A stretch of 8,448 nt of DNA from Candidatus Iainarchaeum sp. (GTDB lineage Archaea; Iainarchaeota; Iainarchaeia; Iainarchaeales; JAFGBZ01), in assembly GCA_016218635.1 (NCBI GenBank), contig JACRDJ010000147.1, positions 1 through 8,448 on the forward strand, given 5' to 3'. The position numbers and the translations under genes are program-made. Position 1 is the first letter of the stretch; each line of letters opens with the position of its first letter. Under the pieces are notes generated by a model. The model was given only the letters and a program-made list of their open reading frames with translations, did not search any database and was not told where the DNA came from. Below are positions 1 through 4,706 of this stretch, piece by piece.

Positions 1-630
1 GATCTGGGCCAATGAAATCAGTGAATTCGTAAAGAGTTCGCTTCCGACCAGCAGTAAGAGTGCACCGATCAGAAACATGATTTTTTCATTCCAGAAAAAC
101 GGGGGATTGTCCACTTTTCCGACCCGGTAAAGGGTGGTGGCCAGGCTTTCCGCTTCCTTTTCCCGTTCCCGTCCGGCCAGCGAACGCTCCTGTTCGTAGA
201 CATTGATGAGGTAGGGGACGAAGAGCAATAAGAGTACAAACCCGTCATTGCGGGTCAGTTCAAGGTTCTGTAATGCCAGCAGGAACACCACGATGGTGAT
301 GACGGACATAAAGACCAGGTCCCGGGTGATGACGTGCCGCGGAATGTGAATGGGGCGGATGATGGCTGAAAAACCGATGATGAGGCCCAGGTTAACGATA
401 ATGGAACCAATGCTGACTCCCACCCCTAACTGCGGGTGCCCTTTAATCACAGAAGATATGGCCACAAAAAGTTCCGGAAGGCTTAAAAGAAAGGAAACCA
501 GCACCAATCCGACCGCAACCCGGGTGGTATTCAGTGATTTGGCCAACGGAATGGCCGCATCCGTGACCCAGTCGGATCCCCGGATAAGCAGGTATAATCC
601 GACGATTCCGAGGATGATTTCAATCCACAT
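1..630 (-). CDS. CaCA-family cation (Na+/Ca2+-type) exchanger, C-terminus cut by window edge
   Basis: An open frame runs from ATG at 630 down to base 1 with no stop, giving 210 residues of an unfinished membrane protein. The N-terminal half has the layout of the first repeat of the calcium/cation antiporter superfamily (YrbG-like): a hydrophobic helix, RGSDWVTDAA, then the alpha-1 region SLPELFVAISSVIKG followed by GVSIGSIIVNLGLIIG. The conserved SxPE glutamate is present, but the usual GTS before PE reads LLS and the usual GSNxFN reads GSIIVN. A charged loop (EQERSLAGREREKE) follows, then a helix leading into GSELFTNSLISLAQ, which looks like the start of the second repeat. The family exchanges Ca2+ or other cations for Na+ or H+ across the cytoplasmic membrane; the ion here is unknown. 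ATG 630 is preferred over in-frame ATG 636 because AGGA ends 7 bases before 630 but only 1 base before 636. It lies 24 bases after the DUF1624 gene, so the two are probably co-transcribed. Confidence 0.85.
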   Translation of the reverse strand, partial: MWIEIILGIVGLYLLIRGSDWVTDAAIPLAKSLNTTRVAVGLVLVSFLLSLPELFVAISSVIKGHPQLGVGVSIGSIIVNLGLIIGFSAIIRPIHIPRHVITRDLVFMSVITIVVFLLALQNLELTRNDGFVLLLLFVPYLINVYEQERSLAGREREKEAESLATTLYRVGKVDNPPFFWNEKIMFLIGALLLLVGSELFTNSLISLAQI

Positions 631-654
631 ACTCATTTCCTAAATGACAACGAC

Positions 655-1368
655 TTAAAAAAACCAAGCGGCCAGCCCGATAATGGCAAACAGTATTGGC
701 TGGTGGATAAAATAACACCCCATCGAATGCTTTCCCAGCACTGCCAGAGAACGGCTGAAAGGCCCTTCGGGAACGTTCCATCTCTTCAGCGGTTTTCCTT
801 CCGGATAGAAATGGTTCCCGAATGCCATTCCGAGCAGGACCATTCCAAACCAGGGAATCAACGGAAAGAAATCGAATGAAGGCCAGGGTGGTGCCATTCC
901 GGCCCATAAAAGAAAAGGAACATTCCATGCGCGCAAATCAATGAATGCGGGCAAGGCAATCAGTGCCAGTCCCAGCACCACATTGGCTTTTTTTTGTTTG
1001 AGGAACGGAATCGCCAGCAGGGTGGAAACGGCCATCAGGTGCAGGATTCCGAAATAAATCCAGTACTTCGGAAAAAGCACCCAGGTTACTCCGCTGATCA
1101 GCAGGGCTCCGGCCCCGATGAATGCGCTCCGGCGGAAAAAACGGGGAAACCAGTCCGTTGGATGACGGTGATAACTCAGGGTCAGGCAGACGCCCGCCAG
1201 GAACAAAAACGTTCCGGCGGTCAGTTTCTGAAAAACCCCCCAAAAACCGGTGTAAAGCGATATTTGAATGAATCCCAGCAGCCATAAATCCAGCAGGAAA
1301 TGGAACACCACCATGCACACCAATGCAATTCCGCGGGCCAGGTCGATTTCAGGGAAACGCTCAGACAT
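655..1368 (-). CDS. DUF1624 / heparan-alpha-glucosaminide N-acetyltransferase-like membrane protein
   Basis: This encodes a 237-residue, very hydrophobic protein with about seven predicted membrane helices. It opens with RFPEIDLARGIALVCMVVFH, the signature start of the DUF1624/HGSNAT catalytic family (charged PEIDLARG, then a helix with MVVFHF). It ends with GKHSMGCYFIHQPILF, matching the family's C-terminal G-[KR]-x-S-x-x-x-Y-x-x-HQP element. In animals the relative HGSNAT moves acetyl groups across the membrane onto terminal glucosamine; prokaryotic members are mostly uncharacterised, so acyl transfer to a surface sugar is inference. Start 1368 is chosen because AGGA lies 5 bases before it; the in-frame ATG at 1383 would be only 7 bases from the tRNA 3' end and lacks such a site. 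The gene follows tRNA-Ser closely with no obvious promoter of its own and precedes the cation exchanger by 24 bases. Confidence 0.85.
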   Translation of the reverse strand: MSERFPEIDLARGIALVCMVVFHFLLDLWLLGFIQISLYTGFWGVFQKLTAGTFLFLAGVCLTLSYHRHPTDWFPRFFRRSAFIGAGALLISGVTWVLFPKYWIYFGILHLMAVSTLLAIPFLKQKKANVVLGLALIALPAFIDLRAWNVPFLLWAGMAPPWPSFDFFPLIPWFGMVLLGMAFGNHFYPEGKPLKRWNVPEGPFSRSLAVLGKHSMGCYFIHQPILFAIIGLAAWFF

Positions 1369-1389
1369 GTAAATCCTGTTCATTCATTA

Positions 1390-1475
1390 CGCTGGGGGTG
1401 GGATTTGAACCCACGTGTCCTTGCGGACACACCGTCTCGAGCGGTGCGCTTTGAACCGAGCTCAGCCACCCCAGC
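1390..1475 (-). tRNA. tRNA-Ser (anticodon CGA)
   Basis: The minus strand folds into a complete type II tRNA: a perfect 7-bp acceptor stem (GCTGGGG with CCCCAGC), a GCT/AGC D stem with GG in its loop, a 5-bp anticodon stem CACCG/CGGTG around loop CTCGAGA, and a long variable arm (TGTCC-GCAA-GGACA). The T arm is GTGGG-TTCAAAT-CCCAC. The anticodon CGA (1439-1437) reads UCG serine codons, and the long variable arm and discriminator G (1390) agree with serine identity. The 3' CCA is not encoded (next bases TAA), so it must be added post-transcriptionally. The anticodon loop is the normal 7 bases, so there is no intron at the usual position. Confidence 0.97.
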
Positions 1476-1504
1476 AATCAGTTTTTCTTCTTGATGAACT
1501 GATT
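1476..1504 (-). repeat. Perfect inverted repeat in the tRNA-Ser 5' leader
   Basis: AATCAGTT (1476-1483) and AACTGATT (1497-1504) form a perfect 8-bp stem with a 13-base loop. The inner arm directly abuts the first base of the mature tRNA. If transcription starts near 1496, as the TATA position suggests, only part of the outer arm would be transcribed, so the role of the stem as RNA is uncertain. Confidence 0.55.
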
Positions 1505-1517
1505 GGGCCCAGCTAAC

Positions 1518-1531
1518 TTTAAATACTTTTC
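1518..1531 (-). promoter_or_regulatory. BRE/TATA promoter for tRNA-Ser (and probably the genes after it)
   Basis: On the minus strand GAAAAG (1531-1526) is followed by TATTTAAA (1525-1518), a good match to an archaeal BRE plus TATA box. With the usual spacing of about 25 bases, transcription would start near 1496, about 20 bases before the mature tRNA. It lies in the 87-base gap after the protease stop codon. Confidence 0.6.
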
Positions 1532-1562
1532 AATTCCGAGGTAGCTTCCGCTGCCTTTACAT

Positions 1563-2669
1563 TTAATTTTTATTCAGCTTCAATAGCTTAAATAATTTTT
1601 CGAGGTCTTCGCGGAACACGAATCCGGCCGGCTGGCCTCCGCTTTGAACGGCTATGGCTTCGAGTTCCGATGCATTAAAGAAATTCAGCACTTCGCGGGC
1701 CGGTGCCTGCACTGAAATGAACGGAACGGATTGGGCGATTTCGCGCACGTTCCTGACCAGGTTGGTTTCTTTCTCCAGCTGTTCGGAGAAAATCATTCCG
1801 AACGCATTCGGACCCGTTTCCACCAGGAGCGCCGGCTCGTTGAGTTCCATCATTTTGCTGCGGGCCTCACTGACCCGGGAATCATATCCTAAAACCCATG
1901 CGTTTTTCCGGATAATGGATTCAATGGTGGCGTTTCCAAGAACATGCGTGGCCTGTGCGGAATTCTTTTCCTGAGAGGCCGCCAGGAAAATAAACCCTCC
2001 AATGAGGGCCAGCATGAGTCCGCCCGAAAACAGGCCCCAGAAAATCATGAGTATGGAAATGACCTGACTGACGTGGCAGGCGGCCACGGTTCCCCTGAAT
2101 CCGCCCATCCAGGCACTCAGCATGGCGCGAAGAATTCTTCCGCCATCCATGGGAAACGCGGGCACGAACAAATTGAACACCCCCAGCATCAGGTTCACCC
2201 ATAAAAGCCCCATGAGCGGGAATTTCAGCACCGAGTCCGAGAGCGCATCCACCGGAAACGCGGAAGGATTCTCCAGAAGCCCTGCGGGAAAAAAAGGCGT
2301 TTGAGGGTAAACGGAAACAAAGAAGAGGACCCCCAAGACTACCATGAAATTGAATGCGGGTCCCGCCACTGCAATCAGGAATTCATCCAGCGGACGGGAA
2401 GGATTCTGTTTGCTGACGGCCATTCCGCCGATGGGAAACAAAATGATTTTTTCCACGCGGATTTTTCGGAAGCGGGCCACCAGAGCATGAGCGAGTTCAT
2501 GCAGGAGCACGGATGCAAACAGAATGAATACAAACACCAGGGTGGAAAACAGGCTGGCAGGGTCCGTGAACCCCAAAAATACAATCATTAAGGTGATTAG
2601 GATGAGAAAGCTGGCATGAAGCTCGAGCGAAATGCCGGCCACCCGCAGAATCCGAAAACCCGAAAGCAT
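1563..2669 (-). CDS. Site-2-type intramembrane zinc metalloprotease (M50) with C-terminal CBS-like region
   Basis: This 368-residue protein belongs to the M50 site-2 protease family, which cleaves membrane-embedded substrates. The zinc-binding HELAH (residues 57-61) lies in the second hydrophobic segment after FASVLL. FPIGGMA (78-84) follows, and the third-ligand motif FVPAFPMDGGR sits at about 168-178, with Asp175 expected to complete the zinc site. VAGPAFNF (101-108) is another typical M50 element. Further hydrophobic helices run to about residue 235. Residues from about 245 to 368 are soluble and look like a divergent CBS pair (ATIESIIRKNAWVLGYD and VREIAQSVPFISVQAP), as in the CBS-containing S2P subgroup; such domains often bind adenine nucleotides, but that is inference here. 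No Shine-Dalgarno sequence precedes ATG 2669, and a TATA-like T/A tract about 22 bases upstream suggests a leaderless or very short-leader mRNA. Substrate unknown. Confidence 0.95.
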   Translation of the reverse strand: MLSGFRILRVAGISLELHASFLILITLMIVFLGFTDPASLFSTLVFVFILFASVLLHELAHALVARFRKIRVEKIILFPIGGMAVSKQNPSRPLDEFLIAVAGPAFNFMVVLGVLFFVSVYPQTPFFPAGLLENPSAFPVDALSDSVLKFPLMGLLWVNLMLGVFNLFVPAFPMDGGRILRAMLSAWMGGFRGTVAACHVSQVISILMIFWGLFSGGLMLALIGGFIFLAASQEKNSAQATHVLGNATIESIIRKNAWVLGYDSRVSEARSKMMELNEPALLVETGPNAFGMIFSEQLEKETNLVRNVREIAQSVPFISVQAPAREVLNFFNASELEAIAVQSGGQPAGFVFREDLEKLFKLLKLNKN

Positions 2670-2686
2670 GAGAAACTACACTACCG

Positions 2687-2696
2687 TTAAATTAAA
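2687..2696 (-). promoter_or_regulatory. TATA-like box for the M50 protease gene
   Basis: On the minus strand TTTAATTTAA (2696-2687) lies with its centre about 22 bases before the protease ATG at 2669. Standard archaeal spacing would place transcription start at or beside the ATG, which fits the absence of a Shine-Dalgarno sequence. The box overlaps the T-tract of the upstream terminator. Confidence 0.4.
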
Positions 2697-2734
2697 AAAA
2701 GGGAAAAGAAACCCCTTTACGGAAAAGGGGTTTC
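2694..2734 (-). terminator. Hairpin plus T-tract terminator after the DUF4013 gene
   Basis: GAAACCCCTTT (2708-2718) and AAAGGGGTTTC (2724-2734) form a perfect 11-bp stem with a 5-base loop. On the minus strand it is followed by TTTTCCCTTTTTTT (2707-2694). The hairpin contains the stop codon and last codons of the DUF4013 gene, so it serves the end of that transcript. The layout resembles an intrinsic terminator, and T-runs alone often terminate archaeal transcription. Confidence 0.7.
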
Positions 2735-3379
2735 GTTATAGACCTGGGCTAATAGAGAATACCCGTAGCTGACCATGATGAATGTGACCAGTCCGTAGAG
2801 AATCCACCATAAAATGGGGACTATCAGCAGGGCCATCATGAGAACCGCCAGAAGGACATATAGGACAATGAAGAGTATCAGCGTGACCAGGCACTTGAGT
2901 GTCAGGGTTTTTCTGATTACCACTCCGAAGCTGAATGCAGCACCCAAGCGGTTTTCTTTAAGCATATTCATTATACCCATGGCAGAAAACAGTGTGCCTA
3001 TCAGCACCAGGAGAAATCCCAACATCAGCAGGACCAATCCGGGTCCGACCGATGAAAATGCATTGGGGTTGGTTATTCCGCCAGTCACAACTGACAGGAA
3101 AATGCCTGCACCGCCAGCAATCAAAACAATGAGTCCCGGAATTTCATAAACCAGCATCACGACCACAATTTTGATTGCATTCAGAATGTATTCCACTATT
3201 TTTGAGAGTTCCCATTTGGGCTGGGTGGTTTCATTTGAAAAAACGCCCTTGGCCACCATAGCACCATAACCCGTCAATAAAAGAGGGCCTGCGAGCGGAA
3301 TCATTCCCACGACGGTTCCGATTCCCAGCGTCATCAGATCCGAGAACGGTCTTTTCAGTGAACCCACATAATCAACCAT
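2717..3379 (-). CDS. DUF4013-type archaeal integral membrane protein
   Basis: This encodes a 220-residue hydrophobic protein with five or six predicted membrane helices. The start, DYVGSLKRPFSDLMTLGIGT followed by MIPLAGPLLLTGYGAMVAKG, fits the DUF4013 pattern: a short amphipathic N-terminus with a P-F-x-D element, a helix containing P-L-x-G, then a GY turn into a cytosolic loop. Other segments lie around residues 63-95 (interfacial/helix), 112-135 (glycine-rich loop then GLVLLMLGFLLVLIGTLFSA), 160-180 and 180-205. Function is unknown for the family; no catalytic residues are visible. ATG 3379 is supported by GGAGGA 7 bases upstream. A TATA box at 3422-3429 gives a leader of about 20 bases carrying that site. 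The IS element is inserted exactly at this TATA box. The last residues are encoded by the terminator hairpin. Confidence 0.8.
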   Translation of the reverse strand: MVDYVGSLKRPFSDLMTLGIGTVVGMIPLAGPLLLTGYGAMVAKGVFSNETTQPKWELSKIVEYILNAIKIVVVMLVYEIPGLIVLIAGGAGIFLSVVTGGITNPNAFSSVGPGLVLLMLGFLLVLIGTLFSAMGIMNMLKENRLGAAFSFGVVIRKTLTLKCLVTLILFIVLYVLLAVLMMALLIVPILWWILYGLVTFIMVSYGYSLLAQVYNETPFP

Positions 3380-3421
3380 TTTTTATTCCTCCATAGAATG
3401 AACCAAAATGCGCTTTTGTCC

Positions 3422-3429
3422 TATTTAAA
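3422..3429 (-). promoter_or_regulatory. TATA box of the DUF4013 gene, overlapping the IS target site
   Basis: On the minus strand TTTAAATA (3429-3422) lies about 45 bases before ATG 3379, predicting a start near 3400 and a short leader that includes GGAGGA. The first six bases are the TTTAAA target copy beside the IS, so bases upstream of the box (the BRE position, now CGTAACA) come from the inserted element. Confidence 0.55.
3424..3429. repeat. Target-site copy TTTAAA, left side of the IS
   Basis: TTTAAA here is matched by TTTAAA at 4371-4376 immediately outside the other end of the element. The bases beyond differ (CTA on the left, GGT on the right), so a 6-bp target duplication is the simplest reading. 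The site is palindromic, so it could instead be the outer 6 bp of the inverted repeats. Confidence 0.7.
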
Positions 3430-3450
3430 TGTTACGTGACAGTGCTTATG
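3430..3450 (+). repeat. Left terminal inverted repeat of the IS
   Basis: TGTTACGTGACAGTGCTTAT plus G pairs as an inverted repeat with 4350-4370, with mismatches at positions 5, 6, 13, 14, 15 and 17. It contains the transposase stop codon. Confidence 0.8.
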
Positions 3451-4280
3451 GCTCCATTTTTTTGTTTGTCTTTGAATACTTGGTTGGGCGTACGATATTT
3501 TAAGCCGGAGTGTGGGGTGTTGTTGTACTCGCGCTGGTAGCGCGAGAGTATTTGGTTGGCGTGTTCGAGGTTTTGGACTTCGAACTGGTTGAGGTATTTT
3601 TTTACTTTTTTGACTACGGCTTCTGCTTTGCCGTTGCATTTTGGGTTGTGGATGCGGGTTTTGAGGTGTTGGATTCCGTGGAGTTGGGCGTCATAGTTTT
3701 TCAGGTAGACTTTTCCGTTGTCGGATAGCACGGCTTTGAAGCCGTGCGTTTGTTTCTTTGCGTGCTGGAGGTTATCGAGTGTGTTGATGAGTGTGGCTTT
3801 CGGGTAGGCTTTCAATGCGAAGAGCTTGCGGGTGGCGTCGTCTTCGTAAAAACTGAAGCAGCAGCGTACGCCTCCCAGAATGCGTTTAACCGCCCAGTCC
3901 GTGTGCACTAAGGACAACGCGTGCCGGCGTTCATAACGCCGGCTCTTGACTCTGGGCTCCGCTTTCCTTGGAAACCAGGCCTTCTTGTAACGCTGAACGG
4001 TCCGCAAACAGGTCTTGCCCACTTCACACCAGGAAAGCATGGCAGACTTTCCCTGCTCCAGCAACGAGTACAACCGGTCCAAGACCGGTTGAACCGTCTT
4101 ATTCCAAACTCTTATAGCTGCCCGCTTCAAGCGGGCAGGAAAACCGGTCAGCTTCCGCCTGAACCAGCGGCCAATCGTTGCCCTTGGAATGCCGACTACC
4201 CGGGCCAGCTCCCGCTGACTCACTTCACCAGACAGCAGTCTGGCGACTACCTTTTCAACCACATCGTCGGAATACTTCAT
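3432..4280 (-). CDS. IS481-family DDE transposase (rve-type integrase core)
   Basis: The 282-residue transposase acts on the inverted repeats of its own element. Residues 1-43 form a helix-turn-helix (SQRELARVVGIPRATIGRWF at 21-40). A basic region around residues 90-120 precedes the catalytic core, where the likely DDE triad is Asp128 (HTDWA), Asp187 (LSDNG) and Glu220 (NGKAEAVVKKV). YNNTPHSGLKYRTPNQVF (252-269) is the usual family tail. Start 4280 is chosen over an upstream in-frame ATG at 4325 because AGGAGG lies 8 bases before it and the extra 15 residues would be encoded by a hairpin. That hairpin encloses the Shine-Dalgarno sequence and probably limits translation. Codon use changes sharply along the gene: lysine is AAG in 10 of the first 11 cases (to residue 112) but AAA in 18 of the last 20, and CTC leucine codons occur only after residue 150. 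Five compact palindromes lie in the coding region. Confidence 0.93.
   Translation of the reverse strand: MKYSDDVVEKVVARLLSGEVSQRELARVVGIPRATIGRWFRRKLTGFPARLKRAAIRVWNKTVQPVLDRLYSLLEQGKSAMLSWCEVGKTCLRTVQRYKKAWFPRKAEPRVKSRRYERRHALSLVHTDWAVKRILGGVRCCFSFYEDDATRKLFALKAYPKATLINTLDNLQHAKKQTHGFKAVLSDNGKVYLKNYDAQLHGIQHLKTRIHNPKCNGKAEAVVKKVKKYLNQFEVQNLEHANQILSRYQREYNNTPHSGLKYRTPNQVFKDKQKNGAISTVT
3528..3546. repeat. Compact palindrome 1 in transposase gene
   Basis: CTCGCGCT and AGCGCGAG form a perfect 8-bp stem with a 3-base loop. Outer TACT/AGTA bases can extend it past a small bulge. Confidence 0.6.
3728..3747. repeat. Compact palindrome 2 in transposase gene
   Basis: GCACGGCTT and AAGCCGTGC form a perfect 9-bp inverted repeat separated by 2 bases. 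Confidence 0.6.
3923..3943. repeat. Compact palindrome 3 in transposase gene
   Basis: GCCGGCGTT and AACGCCGGC form a perfect 9-bp inverted repeat with a 3-base loop. It lies shortly before the first catalytic Asp in the coding direction. Confidence 0.6.
4071..4091. repeat. Compact palindrome 4 in transposase gene
   Basis: CAACCGGTC and GACCGGTTG form a perfect 9-bp inverted repeat with a 3-base loop. Confidence 0.6.
4118..4138. repeat. Compact palindrome 5 in transposase gene
   Basis: CTGCCCGCTT and AAGCGGGCAG form a perfect 10-bp inverted repeat around a single central base. Confidence 0.6.
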
Positions 4281-4323
4281 GGGAAAAACCTCCTGTTGGC
4301 AAACAAAAAAAGGAGGTTTTCCC
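4281..4323 (-). promoter_or_regulatory. Hairpin sequestering the transposase ribosome-binding site
   Basis: GGGAAAAACCTCCT (4281-4294) and AGGAGGTTTTCCC (4311-4323) pair over 13 bp with one bulged base and a 16-base loop. In the transposase mRNA the second arm carries AGGAGG (4294-4289), the Shine-Dalgarno sequence 8 bases before ATG 4280, so a transcript spanning both arms would hide it. There is no T-run after the stem on either strand, so it is not a classic terminator. The position just inside the IS end matches the fold-back inhibitors known from IS10 and IS50. Confidence 0.7.
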
Positions 4324-4336
4324 ACTAAAACCCTAC

Positions 4337-4342
4337 TTTAAA
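4337..4342 (-). promoter_or_regulatory. TATA-like box for the transposase, inside the IS
   Basis: TTTAAA (minus-strand context CGCTTTAAAGTAGG) lies inside the element. The usual archaeal spacing from a TATA centre near 4339-4340 would start RNA near 4313, within the first arm of the hairpin. The BRE position is weak, so this is a tentative promoter. Confidence 0.4.
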
Positions 4343-4349
4343 GCGGGAA

Positions 4350-4370
4350 CATATGTGTTGTCACTAAACA
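4350..4370 (-). repeat. Right terminal inverted repeat of the IS
   Basis: Read on the minus strand it begins TGTTTAGTGACAACACATAT and matches the left end at 15 of 21 positions. Confidence 0.8.
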
Positions 4371-4376
4371 TTTAAA
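4371..4376. repeat. Target-site copy TTTAAA, right side of the IS
   Basis: Second copy of the 6-base target. It also contains the TAA stop codon (4374-4372) of the adjacent 90-residue gene. Confidence 0.7.
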
Positions 4377-4644
4377 GGTAGCGTAAGAGCTTTTCAGCGG
4401 TCGCAAGTGCCTCTTCTTTGGTCGGGGTGTCGCGTACCGTGATTTTGCCGTTCCGGAAAATGCTGATGCGTTTTTTTTCCAGCTGGATCATAAGCACGGT
4501 TTCGGTGACGAGGTCCACGTAAACCCCTTTTTCTTCCAGTGCATCGCTTAATCGGATCAGGTCCCGCACGGTTTCTTTTTTGGGCAGAAAATCATAGGAG
4601 GTGCGGGACGCGCACGGAACGCAGTTGAAGTCGCTTAATTCCAT
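4372..4644 (-). CDS. Small conserved-looking hypothetical protein with CxxC and a TBP-like strand-helix unit
   Basis: This 90-residue gene is not one I can name. The protein starts MELSDFNCVPCASR, with C8 and C11 forming a CxxC pair that could bind metal or be redox active. It then has a helix (KKETVRDLIRLSDALEEKG), two beta strands (VYVDLVTETVLMIQL and KKRISIFRNGKITVRD) and a final helix (TKEEALATAEKLLRYL). The strand with F-R-N-G-K followed by an acidic helix resembles half of the TATA-binding-protein fold and similar small archaeal proteins, but this is only a resemblance. There is no membrane segment or signal peptide. ATG 4644 has only a weak GGA nearby; a TATA-like box at 4675-4683 would give a leader of roughly 10 bases. 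It is divergent from glmS, and its stop codon abuts the IS. Regular alternation of strands and helices supports a real gene. Confidence 0.65.
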   Translation of the reverse strand: MELSDFNCVPCASRTSYDFLPKKETVRDLIRLSDALEEKGVYVDLVTETVLMIQLEKKRISIFRNGKITVRDTPTKEEALATAEKLLRYL

Positions 4645-4673
4645 TTCCGCTCGTTTTAGCTATTGTACGCAAC

Positions 4674-4684
4674 CCTTTATAATG
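4674..4684. promoter_or_regulatory. Shared TATA-like region between the divergent 90-aa gene and glmS
   Basis: CCTTTATAATG contains TTTATAAT on the plus strand and ATTATAAAG on the minus strand. Only 62 bases separate the two start codons. Plus-strand spacing (centre near 4680, ATG 4707) would give a leaderless or nearly leaderless glmS mRNA; minus-strand spacing gives a leader of about 10 bases. Which strand uses it cannot be decided from sequence. Confidence 0.45.
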
Positions 4685-4706
4685 ATTAAAACCGGTGAAG
4701 GATAGT

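Larger units (their letters stand above)
3430..4370 (-). mobile_element. Complete IS481-like insertion sequence (941 bp)
   Basis: The element runs from TGTTACGTGACA at 3430 to TGTCACTAAACA at 4370. The ends are imperfect inverted repeats: 15 of the first 21 positions match, including TGTT and GTGACA. It holds one transposase gene on the minus strand, whose stop codon (3434-3432) lies inside the left repeat. TTTAAA flanks both ends. Size, TGT ends, single DDE transposase and short duplication fit the IS481 group. All parts look intact, so it may be active or recently so. The family assignment rests on protein motifs and ends, not on a database match. Confidence 0.88.

Noticed and set aside
1433..1443. 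Possible intron in tRNA-Ser
   Set aside because: The anticodon arm is a normal 5-bp stem with a 7-base loop and the whole tRNA folds without extra bases.
1944..2591. Plus-strand open frames opposite the protease gene
   Set aside because: They are antisense shadows without ribosome-binding sites or recognisable motifs; the minus strand encodes a clear M50 protease.
3510..3728. Plus-strand reading frame of 72 codons inside the IS
   Set aside because: Composition (V, F, L rich) mirrors the antisense of the A/C-rich transposase; no start signal or motif.
4281..4323. Hairpin at the IS right end as an intrinsic terminator
   Set aside because: Neither strand has a T-run after the stem; on the minus strand it is followed directly by the transposase ATG and it contains the AGGAGG.
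4281..4325. Longer transposase starting at ATG 4325
   Set aside because: The added residues are encoded by the hairpin, while ATG 4280 has a perfectly spaced AGGAGG.
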